64,000 nucleotides of DNA from Mixophyes australis (taxonomy: Eukaryota > Chordata > Amphibia > Anura > Limnodynastidae): NCBI GenBank assembly GCA_036250195.1, contig JAVHZZ010000003.1, forward strand, positions 16,971,004-17,035,003, written 5' to 3'. Below are positions 45,346 through 57,240 of this stretch, one piece after another (position 1 is the stretch's first letter; the number at the start of each line of letters is the position of its first letter). The position numbers and the translations under genes are program-made. The notes beneath the pieces are model-generated. The model saw only the letters and a program-made list of their open reading frames with translations, did not search any database and was not told the origin of the DNA.

Positions 45346-45950
45346 TACGCTACCGGACGATAGGCAACACACACGGATTTTGGTTCCTCAACAAAGAGAG
45401 GAAGACGAGTTACATACGGGAAAGTATGCAATGTGTTCATTCTGTGTTGTGAAACCGAATGTCCGTTGTTGCATAATCTATAGGAGCGCTAACTTGAATC
45501 TAGGGACAAGAAAGAAAACTGTTTCTTATTATTGTCGTTTTGCATTTTAAAATGTATTGCATTGCATAGCGTATGTGTTCCTGCATTAAGTATTATGTTA
45601 TGCATAATAAATATGGTGCGTACACAATGGCGTACTGTGACAAATGGGTCAAGATGACCCGGAAGTGTGTGAAACCTTTCCCAAACATAGGTAGTTTCGA
45701 GTCAGAGGTGTTAAATAATGTTAGAGATAAAGTACGGTTGTTTGAATCAACAAAATCATGAATTGAATTTTGTGACTGCTTAAAGTTGTGGCAAATGGAA
45801 GGGAACACGTGGCAAAGCAGCGAGTGCACAGCAGAAGAAGGCGTGGCGAAAAGCGCGTGCATAGCGGAAGTAAGCATTGCCAAGCGAAGAGAAGCGAGCG
45901 CAAAGCAGGAAAGTATAAAATCAAATATAATTTAAAAAAATAACTTATCA
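45346..45950 (+). other. Possible retroviral leader/gag-start relic
   Basis: Downstream of the primer-like site, an open frame at 45573-45761 ends VKPFPNIGSFESEVLNNVRD, a pattern loosely like the start of a retroviral matrix domain. It is followed by repeated GAAGCGAGCGCAAAGCAG-type sequence. No Gag core, Pol or Env can be seen. The assignment is weak. Confidence 0.2.
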
Positions 45951-46330
45951 AAATACAAATGTAACTGATAATCTGTGTAACTACTCGGGTTTAAAAGCTG
46001 AGTAACTTAAATGTATATTTTTATTTTTTATTTTTTTATTTTTTGTGTATGGTGGGTGTGATTGAATTTAGGAAAATTACCCTGCAATAGAGAAAAAAAA
46101 AAAGTTCATAAGTTGACACTATGAAGTGGGATAGGAAAAGTTCAGATAGATGAAGTCAGTGCTGCTGGGAATAGTGTTACCGTCCACTATTGACCATGTA
46201 GAAGCCGTGAGATGGCTAAGTCTGTTGAAAGTCATATAAGGTTCCATAAATAAGGAATATATCCAAAAATCAAAGGCTATCAGTGTCAAAATTCATTTAG
46301 AAACAACGGTGGCGGGATATCGTGTGATTG
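45951..46330. other. No gene recognised
   Basis: AT-rich sequence with a T-rich tract at 46020-46045. Confidence 0.4.
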
Positions 46331-47180
46331 AGAACTTACCCCTCTTTTGACATGGCTGGAAGCGTTCTCCGTCTTTTTCGATCCCTTCCGTCAGTGGCCG
46401 ATGGCCGTGGGAACGCCACTAAGGGTTTAGCTATGCCTCTTACACGTAATTCCGAGTGGCTGCAATTCATAGACCCCATCATTTTATAGGGAGTGCTGAA
46501 CTTTAACCTCTATCAAAAATTTAACACATATGATTATTCATACTCAGATTCTATTTATTTTTTCTCTCTACCTTTATTTTATTGCTATTTTTCACATAAT
46601 TTAGGATATCCGACTATCTTAGTTTTTACTATTAAGATCTTCTTTCAATAATATCAATAACAATAGGGATCATCTTTTTCTGTCTGTACATGACATTTAC
46701 TAATATTGTCTTGCACTAACTTGATTATAGCATCCATCAATGATGTATGAATGACAAATGTTGTACAGTATTAAATGACCCTAATTAGAAATACTTACAC
46801 TATGGATATCCACCTCCACAACACGGACACATTGTGCCTTATTTACAAAGCACAATAGAAGACTCATTGGTCCGTGTTGACCAATGAGAATTGTAGGAGG
46901 GGGAGGTTAGCAACGGCCCGAGGACCGAGATTAGCAATAATTGCTATCAGTCATAGACGACACTAGTGGGCAGCTCATTGGATGTTAGGAATGACATAAA
47001 CATGGGGGCTTGGCCTACACACTTTAAATGGTCAACTAGAAGGACCCTCCGCCTTGCCATGAGAAAGCTGGTCATAGCGAAGTGCGCGTTGGTAGTTGCT
47101 GGGTTCTTATTATAATAGCAGTCATTGAGATTTATATTAACTGCTTTTTTGCATTGAATGGGCAAAAAAAACATTTATTT
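46331..47180. repeat. Penelope/SINE-like GC-richer repeat region
   Basis: At 47055-47095 (plus) the sequence CCATGAGAAAGCTGGTCATA, then GCGAAGTGCGCGTTGG, resembles a degenerate version of the CTGATGA...GAAACGCGTTGG motif of amphibian Penelope-like repeats. At 46430-46370 (minus) CACTGACGGAAGGGATCGAA is similar. Neither has a complete core. No protein is visible. Confidence 0.4.
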
Positions 47181-47464
47181 GAACGCATCAATCTGTGTCT
47201 ATTGGACTGTAAATATATTCTTGGGATGGTTTCCTGTCATGTTTTATAGACAGGCATTATCTCTACTATAGTGAATGTAACCAAACCAATTTATGTACTA
47301 TATGAGGATACTATACCATAATATTTGAAATATTGATGTCAATTATCAGACATACACAACCCATGGTAATCGGACTTATATCAGTCAGTTAATAATATTT
47401 GTTCCCATTTCATCTCTCTGTCCCTCCTTGTGTTCTCTATATGTTAATTTAAAATATAGACTTA

Positions 47465-47784
47465 TTGGGTCTGATTCATTAAGGAATGTAAGGCAAAAAC
47501 ATGTGTAAATTTTCTCCTGGACAAACCAAGTTTCAATGCAAGGGATGCAAATTATTTTATTATTTTGCACTTAAGTGATATACTGGCTTTTTCATGTAAC
47601 ACACAATTACTTTATAGCTTTATTTTTACAATGAAATGTAAAGTTGATCTAGGACATGCCCTACCCCAACTATAAAGGTGTCCCCACATTTTACATTTGC
47701 CTTCCCCTCCAATGCAACATGGTTTTGCTAAGGTGCAAAGTTACTCCTTTTTTTGCTTTACTTTCCTTAATGAATCAGGCCCAA
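47465..47784. mobile_element. Mariner-type MITE (TA-flanked)
   Basis: A 320-bp element with ends TTGGGTCTGATTCATTAAGG and its complement ending CAGGCCCAA. TA lies immediately outside both ends (47463-47464, 47785-47786), the Tc1/mariner target duplication. Noncoding. Confidence 0.65.
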
Positions 47785-47789
47785 TATCT

Positions 47790-48347
47790 ACGCTTTACCA
47801 GTTAATATTAATAATTATAGGAGAAGTAGACTGTAGTCAATGTCTAGATCTGTTCAGTAGAGTGTATTTGTTGCAGCTGAAAAATTAAGGATCAAAAATT
47901 ATTACGCTGAGTCATTATTCTTACACAAATAAAAGTGTTTATTACAATACAGAAAATGATAACAAAGCAGTCTACAATTTTAAATTACTTTTATTTTGCA
48001 CATTGCAAGCACATTCACTACTTTAGTTCACAATTGTTTTCACGTTTTTCTAGAAACCAAGTTTTACCAATATTTTAATGACTAATACTAAATATTTAAT
48101 AATGTATATTTAATATATCTTCCTAGAGTGCCCCAATCAATCAAACACATTCCTTTTGCTTATAGAGAGATAGATATACACACAATTTATATACAAATTG
48201 AATGAACAGTAAATAGAATCATGTATCCTAAACTGTTTTATAGAGAAAGCAAATTGAATGAAAGTAAACACATTTTATGCAGTACCACTATATCTGTTGT
48301 TAAACTTGGATTGCTCCTATAGCCTACAGGATCCGATACTGCTTCTA
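47790..48347. other. 3' flank of the taste receptor
   Basis: AT-rich. No second receptor or repeat recognised. AATAAA-like signals for a minus-strand transcript are possible (for example TTTATT near 47938) but not decisive. Confidence 0.4.
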
Positions 48348-49277
48348 TTATGACATTTGCTCATTTGAATTACTTGATCCTACACAGCGGATAGCAGCAA
48401 GAATAGAATGTTTCAGTTTTCCATTACTGGCAATTAATATAACAGTGTGCATGCTTGGGTAGGCAATTGAACAAGTACTGCACATTAAATAATATGGTGA
48501 ATTTACCATGTAGCTTAAAAACAGCAAGTTTGAACTTATAAAATACAGAGCATAAAAGAACAGAAAAGAGATCATATTTCTAATTGCACCAATGTGAGCA
48601 TCCAGTTGAACATTAGTGAATCCTGTATCTTTGTTTTTCATATTTTTGGTGTGTTTCAGAAGTGAGACAATCAGAGAACAAACTGGTACACAAAATATGA
48701 GGAATGGTACGATGGATCCTGCGAAAAAGATTCTTAGTACATTTACATAATTTGCTTCCACAGTTGCATTTCCAATACTAGAGCCATTAATGTCTTTGGT
48801 ATAATTAATGTATTGTCCTGGGCTCCTGCACCATATGTTTGGTAGACTGGAGAGAAAAGACACCACCGATGACATCAGGAGTAACCAGGGCACCATCCTG
48901 GAGATGTTCACCTTGAGTCTCAGGAATAATCTGCTGCTGTAGTTTGTGATCTTTAAGCAGTAGAACACACAGAGCACGGTGCCCCACCACAGGCTGCAGA
49001 ATGACACAAAGGTCATTGCAGTGACATAATATTCAGAAATATTAATTGGAGTGACTGAAGGAGTAGCAATTGCAATAATAGTAATCCTAAGTAAAGATAT
49101 TAGAATAATGATCCTCGCCATTCCCAGACTGGTCAAGATAATGTCAACAGTTTGAAGAGTTTGACCCTTTAGCCACCAAATGAAGATTTGTATCACAATA
49201 AATGCATTGAGAAGAAATCCAGTAAGTAGCATAAAACAACTGACAGTTAATAAGAAAATGTAAGTTGCAAAATGCAT
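48348..49277 (-). CDS. Bitter taste receptor, type 2 (TAS2R family)
   Basis: A 309-residue seven-transmembrane G-protein-coupled receptor expected in the taste-cell membrane, signalling bitter compounds through gustducin. Family motifs appear in order: TM1 LLTGFLLNAFIVIQIFIWWL; TM2 ILTSLGMARI; TM3 SLWWGTVLCVFYCLKITNYS; a long second extracellular loop with three N-glycosylation sequons (NYT, NGS, NAT); the TM5-6 region LLKHTKNMKN then HIGAIRNMISFLFFYALYFI; and TM7 YPSMHTVILIASNGKLKHSI. Length fits the roughly 300 residues of the family, and the coding region is one exon, as is normal. I place the start at ATG 49275-49277, which gives the usual short amino terminus. The frame stays open 123 codons further upstream (to 49646), but no T2R has such an extension. 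It appears intact. Orthology to a named receptor cannot be decided. Confidence 0.93.
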   Translation of the reverse strand: MHFATYIFLLTVSCFMLLTGFLLNAFIVIQIFIWWLKGQTLQTVDIILTSLGMARIIILISLLRITIIAIATPSVTPINISEYYVTAMTFVSFCSLWWGTVLCVFYCLKITNYSSRLFLRLKVNISRMVPWLLLMSSVVSFLSSLPNIWCRSPGQYINYTKDINGSSIGNATVEANYVNVLRIFFAGSIVPFLIFCVPVCSLIVSLLKHTKNMKNKDTGFTNVQLDAHIGAIRNMISFLFFYALYFISSNLLFLSYMVNSPYYLMCSTCSIAYPSMHTVILIASNGKLKHSILAAIRCVGSSNSNEQMS

Positions 49278-49629
49278 ATTTTCTTCATAGGGTGAAGTAC
49301 TTTTGTTAGAACATCTGATTTCTTCATAACCATCAAGAACTGTCTGTCTTATCGTGGACAAGTTTGTCTGCGGTGTGACATAAACTGAGACTGTGCTAAT
49401 ATTAAATGTAGGATTGTTTACTTTACGCTTTGCATGACATTTGGCTACCAACATACAAGTAGCTAATTCATTCTCACCATTACATTTGAATGCAATGAGC
49501 AATTTAGTTGCTTTAAAGCAATGTAAGGTTTGTTTGAAATTCAGTTCATGTGCATCTATCAGTAATCTCCTGTTATTTGTGGGGGATATTAATGATATTA
49601 GACTGTGTGGGGATGTAACTTTACCTGAA

Positions 49630-49765
49630 ACATCACAGTGTTTCAATTACATAATTGTCAAAATAATTAATATCCTTGTTTATTGTAAAATAAACAATAG
49701 AGCGAAGTTTTCCTGACAAAAATAATTGGAAATGTGCTAAGATTTATACCTTTAAACCAGTTGAA
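49630..49765 (-). repeat. Taste-receptor upstream flank, copy A
   Basis: Sequence about 350-490 bp upstream of the receptor start shares CAATTACATAATT, TTGTAAAATAAA, GAAGTTTTCCTGACAA and AGATTTATAC blocks, in order and orientation, with 57117-57240. Confidence 0.65.
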
Positions 49766-49845
49766 ACAGGAGTCATTTAAATCATAGGTGCCTGATAAAC
49801 CATCTAAACCAAATATGATTAGCGGCTGGATTGAAATTACTCTGA

Positions 49846-50475
49846 TTGATCTTCCTCTCTCACCGCTCCACATCTGCTGCACCACTTTGCAAATACTTAC
49901 ACTTTCTACCTGTGTCCTCCAGAATCAAATTCAAATTACACACCCTTACCTACAAAGCCCTCAACAACACCACCCCTGCATACATCTCTCATCTCATATC
50001 AAAATACTCTCCCTCCCGTCCTCTTAGATCTGCCACTGACCGGCGCTTTCTCTCATCTCTGGTAACCACCTCTCACTCCCGCCTACAAGACTTCTCCCGT
50101 GCTGCTCCCCACTTATGGAATTCCCTACCACGCTCAATTAGACTTTCCCACAGCCTTCAATTCTTTAGATGCTTTTTTAAAACCCATTTCTTATTTAGAG
50201 GTGACCTTATCTTTGATAACACTATTCACACTAATGCACCCTCACAGCTATCCCAATCTCCACTCTGAAATACATTTACTCCTCTTCTTTGCCCTCTTCC
50301 ACTTAGAATGTAAGCTGTCTAATGAGCAAGGACCTTCATACCCTTTGCTTTCAGGTCTGCATTTATTTTGTCTACCTTGTATGTCCCTGTTTTATATATG
50401 TACTGTTTTCCCTGATGTACCGAGCACTGTGATGCCTTACAAGTCTAAAATTATAATAATAATATTTTTTAATAA
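49846..50475 (+). pseudogene. L2-like LINE 3' end (pol carboxy terminus)
   Basis: Plus-strand, 5'-truncated LINE. The frame at 49846-50268 reads LSHRSTSAAPLCKYLHFLPV, then KLHTLTYKALNNTTPAYISH, KYSPSRPLRSATDRRFLSSL and APHLWNSLPRSIRL, the typical end of CR1/L2-group pol after the RT domain. It ends shortly after and is followed by a 3' region and an (ATA)n-like tail at 50450-50470. It is a partial copy without RT catalytic motifs. It lies just upstream of the taste receptor, in opposite orientation. Confidence 0.85.
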
Positions 50476-50479
50476 ATGC

Positions 50480-51730
50480 TGCATGGTAAGCTCTGAATAC
50501 ATATAGATGCAGCTGTAGTGCATAATATGTATTTTGTGGTTAAATTTTAGCATCAAATACACAACACAAATAGATGACTCTTAAAGATTTCACTGTCATA
50601 TTTTTATTGGAGAGTGACCTATATTTAATGGATGTATCAGTTGCTGTATATTTTCCGTGTATGGTTACATAGGCAAACTCAGTCATCAGTTTGGAACTCT
50701 GAATTGCCTCACGGTATAGCCACTCCTGGACCTGTTAGCAATTCTTGATTTGGGGCGAAACGCATTGGTCCTCAACATTAACCCTAAACACCTCAGTAAC
50801 AGGAAAACATTTTATATTCAGCTTCCTAACCCAGCGGTTCAATATCAGTACAAATGGTGAGAACAGTGGGAGAAGAGAAGTGGATCCAGGAACATGATAG
50901 GTGTATAGCACAAGGCAATTCAGACATATACTGTTTTGGTCAAAACTGATGAATGGTTTTGCCTATGTAAGTGTTTAGTTTAATTTTGTATAGTAAATAC
51001 ATTGTACAGTACTTCATTATCTGGCTGTATCTTTCCAAATATGACAAATATGACTCAATGACCATAAGGAACCCGCCAGTTAGCAACAACTTGGTGGCAA
51101 AACAGTCAATAGAAATTAAGTAATCCAGGTCTACAAATTGTGTAAACCATTACTAACTGTTGGGTTTACTTTCTACCACTACACAATCAAGTTACATCTC
51201 AACATCATTTAATACTCCAATAATGAAATTTATATATAGGTAAAGGAAATCAAGTAACTATAACTCCTAACTTTACCCACTTACTTCTATTTCTACTAGG
51301 AATTAGAATTATTTGAATTTTTCTTTTCAACACAGAACAGGATGTGTAGTAAAGAAATAAGGTTTATACATTTAAGCATTTATGGGAAAAATGCTGTAAA
51401 CTGTTCAGATGATCCAATACCTTTCCATGTAATCATTATTTCTAGGTAATTACCCAACACGCTGCTCAGCTAAATTGTATTTAATATGTCATGACAGAAA
51501 TTATGCTCAATATCTGCACTCTTACTTCAGCCACTTGTAATGAATGTACACACTGTACCAGTTATCATATCAAGTTAGTCATAATAAGAATATCATAACA
51601 GCAGAATGCTTAGCTGCATAGGCAGAGGGATTAGCATTAGATTGTGATAAAATAGAAAGGCTACAAAAGTGCTGATAGTTTATGAAGAAAGACTACACAA
51701 GTTTCTTATGTAGAATTATAAGGAAATTAG
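50480..51730. other. No gene recognised; one Penelope-like motif
   Basis: Near 50741-50775 the sequence TTGATTTGGGGCGAAACGCA resembles the CGAAACGCGTTGG motif also found (reversed) at 30806. Otherwise AT-rich and unassigned. Confidence 0.4.
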
Positions 51731-51734
51731 AGAA

Positions 51735-54700
51735 TGGAGAGACATGACATGGTGGTTACGAGAGATGAGACAAGGAGCAGGTCAGAGGTAGATCTAAAAG
51801 GTCAGGAGGGAGAGTATTTTGATATGAGATTTGTGATGTATGAAGGGGTGGTGTTGTAGAGAGCTCTGTAGGTAAGGGTGAGTAATTTTAATTTGATTCT
51901 GGAGGACACAGAGAGCCAGTATAGGGATTTGCAAAGTGGTGCAGTAGATGTGGAGCGGTGAGAGAGGAAGATCAGTCTTTCAGCAGCATTTAGGATGGAT
52001 TGAAGTGTGGATATATGGGTGTCAGGAATGCCATATAGCAAGAGGTTGCAATAGTCAAGATGGGAGATGATGAGAGAATGGATAAGAGTTTTGGCAACAT
52101 GTTGAGTAAGAAAAGGGCGCATTCTGGCAATGTTTTTAAGGTGGAGTCGACAGGACTTTGAGAGAGTCTGGATGTGAGGAATAAAGCAGAGAGCGGAATA
52201 AAGTATGACACCAAGGCATCGAGCTTGGGAGACTGAGGAAATTGTGGTGTTATTGACAGTGAGGGAGATTTGAGGGCAGGTGGTGACTCTGGCAGGAGGG
52301 AAGATAATAAGCTCTGTTTTGGACATATTGTGCTTTAGGTAGCATTGGGACATCCATGTGGAGATAGCAGAAGTACAGGTGGTTACATGAAATAGTACAG
52401 AAGGAGAGAGGTCAGGGGAAGAGATACATGTTTGAGTGTCATCAGCATAGAGGTGTTATTGGATGCTGAATGAGTGAATTAGTTCCCCAAGAGAAAAGGT
52501 GTACAATGAAAAAAGTAAAGGGCCAAGAACAGAGCCTTGTGGGACCCCAAAAGATAGTGGGAGTGGAGGGGAGGATGGTCCAGAGGTAGAAACACTAAGG
52601 GAGCGGTTTGATAGGTAGGAAGTGAATCAGGAAAAACTGTGTCACAAAAGCCAATGGAGTGAGGGGTGTGTAGGAGAAGAGAGTGAACAACCGTATCAAA
52701 AGCAGCAGAGAGGTCCAGGAGATTGAGTATGGAGAAATTATCCTTAGATTTTGCAGTACGCAAATCATTGGTCAATTTTGTGAGAGCAGTTTCAGTGGAA
52801 TGTTGGGGGCTGAAGTCTGATTGCAGGGAGTTAAGAATGGAATGAGAGGAGAAAAAGTGAGACCGGCATTTGTACACTAAACTCTCAAGTAGTTTGGAGG
52901 CAAAGGGGAAGAGAGAAATAGATCAGTAGTTGGAGAGAGAGACTGGATCGAGAGATGGTTTCTTAAGAATAGGTGAGATAAGTGCATGTTTAAAGAAGGA
53001 TGGAAATGTGCCAGTGGAGAGAGACAGGTTGAAGAGGTGAGTTAAAGGTAGGCATGCAGTGGAGGAGAGGGAGTGTAGAAGTCGGGAGGGAATAGATTTG
53101 AGTGGACAGGTTGTAGAGTGAGATGATAAAATGAGTGCAGAGACTTCATCTTCAAATATTGGAGAGAATGAATTAAAGGTAGATTGGGGAGTGTAACTAA
53201 AGGTCAGTATTGTGAGTGGAGTGAATGGAATTTCACATGTGGAAATATCTTGTCGAATGGTGCCAATTTTGTTTTTGAATTAGCTGGCAAAATCATGGGC
53301 AGTGAGGGAGGAAGGAGGAGGAGGAGGTGCAGGTGGACAGAGAAGTGAGTTGAAGGTGGAAAAGAGGCGACGTGGGTTAGAAAACTGGGTGGATTTTAGA
53401 GATTTGAAGAATGCTTGCTTGGCAATTGAAAGGGCAATGCTGTAAGGTGAGAGGATGAATTTATAGTGGAGGGAATGAGATTTCCTCCAGTGGTGCTCTG
53501 CAGTGCGGGAGCACTTTTGCAGGTAGCGGGTCTGTTTGTTGTGTCATGTCTGTGTTTTGGATCGTTGAACACTATATGTAGTAACTGGAGCTTCATTGTC
53601 TAGGGCTGAAATGAGTGTTATGTTATAGAAAGAGGCAGCCTGATTAGGACAGGACAATGCAGTCATTAGAGAAAATATTTTCAGTTAAAATAAAAAGTGG
53701 ATCGGGTTAAGGGTACTTAAGTTTCGTTGTGTTTGTGTGTATTTGGGTGCAGGGGGAATGGCATGAGGTGAGTTGAGGCTGAAGGAAAAAGATTGTGGTC
53801 AGAGAGTGGGAAGACTCTATTCTAGAAACTAGAGATGGAGCTGTAGCGGGAGAAGACAAGTTCAAGGGAGTGCCCATCACAGTGTGTGGGAGATGAGGTC
53901 CATTGGGAGAGGCCAAAGTAAGAAGAAAGTGAAAGAAGTTTAGTGGCAGAAGAGACAGTAGGATTATCAATGGTAATGTTGAAATCGCCTAGCATGCTTG
54001 TAGGCAGGTCAAAGAAAGTGAGTCAGGCAGCAAAGTTATCAAGTAATTGGGAAACTGGACCTTGGGGGAGATAAATGACAGCAACACGAAGGTGGAGAGC
54101 ATAAAAGAGAATGAGAGGGAGGGTTCAGAGGGTATGACTCAGAAGGTGCAGCTTGGAGAGAGTAGAATGCCTACTTCACGCCTTGTCTATTTCCGGATCT
54201 GGGAGTATGGCTGATGGAGAGTCCCCATAGGAGAGAGCTGCAGGGGATGTAGTGTCAGAGGCGGTGAGCCAAGTTTCTGTAATGGCAAGGAGGTTGAGGG
54301 ATTTAGAAATAAATAGATGTATGGATGTAGGTTTGTTACAAACAGATCTGGCATTCCATAATGCACAGGAGAAGGGAAGAGAAGGTAATGGAGATATTTG
54401 GATAAGGTGGGATTGGAAGTACAAGACAGATGGAATGGTTTGGGGAGGAGCGTGAGCAGATAATGGGGATTGTACAGGCCCAGGGTTAAGTGAGATATCA
54501 CCAGCAGTCATGAGAGGGAGTATGGTGAGAAAAAGGACATGCAAGGAGGATTTGGAAGTGTGAGGTTTTTTTCTGTTCATGTAGGCTGGAGAGTGTGGTG
54601 GGTGCAGAAGACAAAACAGTTCATGTGTGCAGACTAGCGAGGTGGCAAGTAGTGAAGGGGAAATCATAATCGGGGAGGGAGGAATATGATGATGGAGAAA

Positions 54701-55080
54701 GAAGAGGAGTTTGGAGAGAAGTACGGTGACAGTAAATAGGAGAGACTGTACATTGAGTAGGTGCATGATGGATAGATGTGAATGAATGTGTATTAGCTAG
54801 GGTAGGTAATGAGAGAGTAGAAAGGAACAATTAGTTCAAATTGTGTGGGGCAATGGAAGAGATGAAGGATACTTTACTGCCTGGGGTTAATGGAGTAGGT
54901 AGTTTCTGCCGCTTTGACACAACGAGGTCCAGGAGGATGCTGACAGTTGGGTGCAGAGGGTTCAGCAGCCAACCGGAGATGGCAGCAGCAATCACAATTG
55001 AGCTCAGTGAGTAGCTGAACAGATGTTGAAACAGCAATGACAGTTGATCTCTGTGGGTCCCACAGCTGAACAGAGATAGT
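51735..55080 (-). pseudogene. L2-like LINE, near full-length but decayed
   Basis: The longest LINE in the window, minus strand. At 54766-54176 it has MTAGDISLNPGP, the start of the endonuclease domain (CALWNARSVCNK), and LLAITETWLTASDTTSPAAL with the catalytic-type TETW. Then come RT pieces: LQSDFSPQHSTETALTKLTN and [20 protein letters not shown] at 52877-52640, [10 protein letters not shown] near 52550, YADDTQ at about 52455-52435, and the thumb ARCLGVILYSALCFIPHIQT at 52230. A carboxy-terminal KSLYWLSVSSRIKLKLLTLT lies near 51930. Frameshifts and stops separate the parts, and it is truncated at its 3' end near 51735 without a tail. The family encodes one pol with endonuclease and RT for target-primed insertion. 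Confidence 0.88.
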
Positions 55081-55084
55081 AGTT

Positions 55085-56435
55085 CTGTTGATTATAAAAC
55101 GGCCTATCTTTCCATTAGAGAGATAAAGTAATTCCCTATATTCAGGATCATGTTAAAAAAAATAAAAAAAAATTGGGTGTAAATATTGCAAAACCAATAA
55201 CATAACCAAATATTTATTTGGAATACCTTTATTAGAGACAACATTATCCCATTAAGATAAAATACCTATATTCCGCAGAGGCTAGTATGCCTCTCACACA
55301 GCTCTATTTTATTAGTATACTTTTGATCATTGATTTTTTTTATTTGCCATTAATATTTGTGATACACATTTTATGATTTCCTTACATTCATTCTGATACA
55401 CCATTTTTGATGTTATCTTCCTTTGTAGTCAGTTTTATATTTTTTATATATTGGTTTATCCCACCCCTCCCTTTCTCAATATGTGTCACAGTTATATGTA
55501 AATTATTATGAATTTAGGATAATTTGCCCTAGATTTTATCAATGTGTTATATTTACCATAGAATTAAACATTTAACGATTTTTTACTTATATGTCCAATG
55601 TTTTCTCTATGACATTTTTTCTAAATATGTTGAATAAAAATATTAATATATTCTAATAATAATAGAAAATAATAGGATTCTAATGGGCCTTGATGGAATC
55701 TGCCATTCATCGGCACTACAATATCTTGTAATGTATTACAGAAGCTAGAGACATCAGTCTTGTGCTTTTCTGTGGTTACAAAAGTTCCCTGTGACAATTA
55801 ATATCCATATAATTTAAAGTAAGGCGTGCATTATCCCATATTTATTTGTACCTTAATACAACAATTGTATACAATACATGAATCATTAATTATCCAATAA
55901 AAATTCAGTTTCATGAAGTAACTAATTGGACTTTAATTAGACTTTGCAACATGACAATATAATATTATATATTATATAAACATGGGGTTCTTAGTGTACG
56001 TTTTAGTCAAATCATGAATGCCCATCTACCGCAACAAGATGACCTCATCCAGATGGATACCTACACTAACAATCAAAAAATGGATACATATCTCTTTATG
56101 TAGAATACGCCTAAGGTTAATAAGGATCTTCTTTAATGTTGTATATGTAAACAATAAGGGATTTTATTTCACATCTTACATATCACCACAAAGGAACTGT
56201 TCATGGTAAATATGTCCCTATATCTGTGAAGTGGATATCTCACTTCTAACAGAAATGATATTCATCAAGAATCTTGCAAATTTTGATTATGCTAGCTTTA
56301 GATCAGCAGTATCAAAAATTAATCAATAAATCATTTTAAATGTAGCTCTTGTGGCATGTCTTTTTTAGTTTAGTCAGAGACCTTCAAACATTAGATTTGC
56401 ATTAACATAGTATATTTACTTAGTATAGAAATAGA
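55085..56435. other. Repeat fragments; no gene recognised
   Basis: 55165-55300 contains a dispersed block (AAAACCAATAACATAACCAA, TATTAGAGACAACATTA, AGTATGCCTCTCACACA) that is repeated at 58575-58690. Its first part also occurs at 57360-57385. The rest is AT-rich; I looked for a second taste receptor here and found none. Confidence 0.5.
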
Positions 56436-56439
56436 AGTA

Positions 56440-57112
56440 CCCACTGGGATGGATTCAACTACCTGCATTGCTCCAGATGGGCTTTTAGTCAATGATACTC
56501 TACTTTTATAAGTGCCTCTGGCTTTTCAGTGTTGTAGAACTAAAAAGCACAGCATGTCTTGTCAGAGGGCAACCCAGATTTTGTAGATCCAAAGCAGCTG
56601 GAGAGTCGTAGGTTACACTGTATACAGCCCGCCTCATAATCATACTTGCCTACTCTCCAGGAATTTCCAGGAGGCTCTCGAATTTCAATGAGCCCTCCTG
56701 GACTCCTGGAAGAGTAGGCATCCTTCTGCACTGTGCTGGAGGCAGAGCTAAATGGCATGATTTCGCTTCTATAGCCCTCGCTATGAAATGTCGTGATTTT
56801 TGTAATTTCCTTGCAGAGACCGGGGCCCTCCTACCCCTTGTCACATGACCTCTACTCTGAGAGATCTTGAAAAGTTCTTGATTTGAAAAGTGGCTCATAA
56901 TAAGCATGCACTGTTTCATTGGCACCAAAAAATGAATTCCCCCATGTGACATTTAATGCGTCAGTCCAACACTGTCCCTGCTGTTCTTTTTCACCCCAAC
57001 AAGCCACCACCTGCTGGCGCTGCCCCTCCCTTCTGTACTAAAGGGGCAGGGGGCCATAGCATTCACTTTCTCCAGATGCCATGATACACCTCTGTAATAC
57101 AGTGCCTAAAAT
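56440..57112. repeat. Interspersed repeat with palindromic TCTCCAGGAATT core
   Basis: At 56645-56730 GCCTACTCTCCAGGAATTTC and the facing CTCCTGGACTCCTGGAAGAG, then TAGGC, form an interrupted palindrome that I recognise as a common anuran repeat. Sequence around it is GC-richer than its surroundings. It ends where the receptor-flank copy begins. Confidence 0.5.
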
Positions 57113-57116
57113 ATGG

Positions 57117-57240
57117 CAGTGTATCAATTACATAATTAGCAAATTAAATAATTCAATTTTATGTTGTAAAATAAATGTAGAGAAAGTTTTCATGACAATA
57201 GAAAAGGAAATATTTTCAGATTTATACATTTAATTAACCA
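57117..57240 (-). repeat. Taste-receptor upstream flank, copy B
   Basis: A diverged match, roughly three quarters identical by eye, to 49630-49765 in the same orientation. No receptor sequence follows it; the adjoining DNA is an unrelated repeat. Confidence 0.6.

Noticed and set aside
49278..49646. Longer taste receptor start giving 432 residues
   Set aside because: T2Rs have very short amino termini and begin just before TM1; the ATG at 49275-49277 fits. The extension has no family similarity.
55085..57112. Second taste receptor or pseudogene beside flank copy B
   Set aside because: I searched by eye on the minus strand for TM2, TM3 and TM7 motifs and found none.
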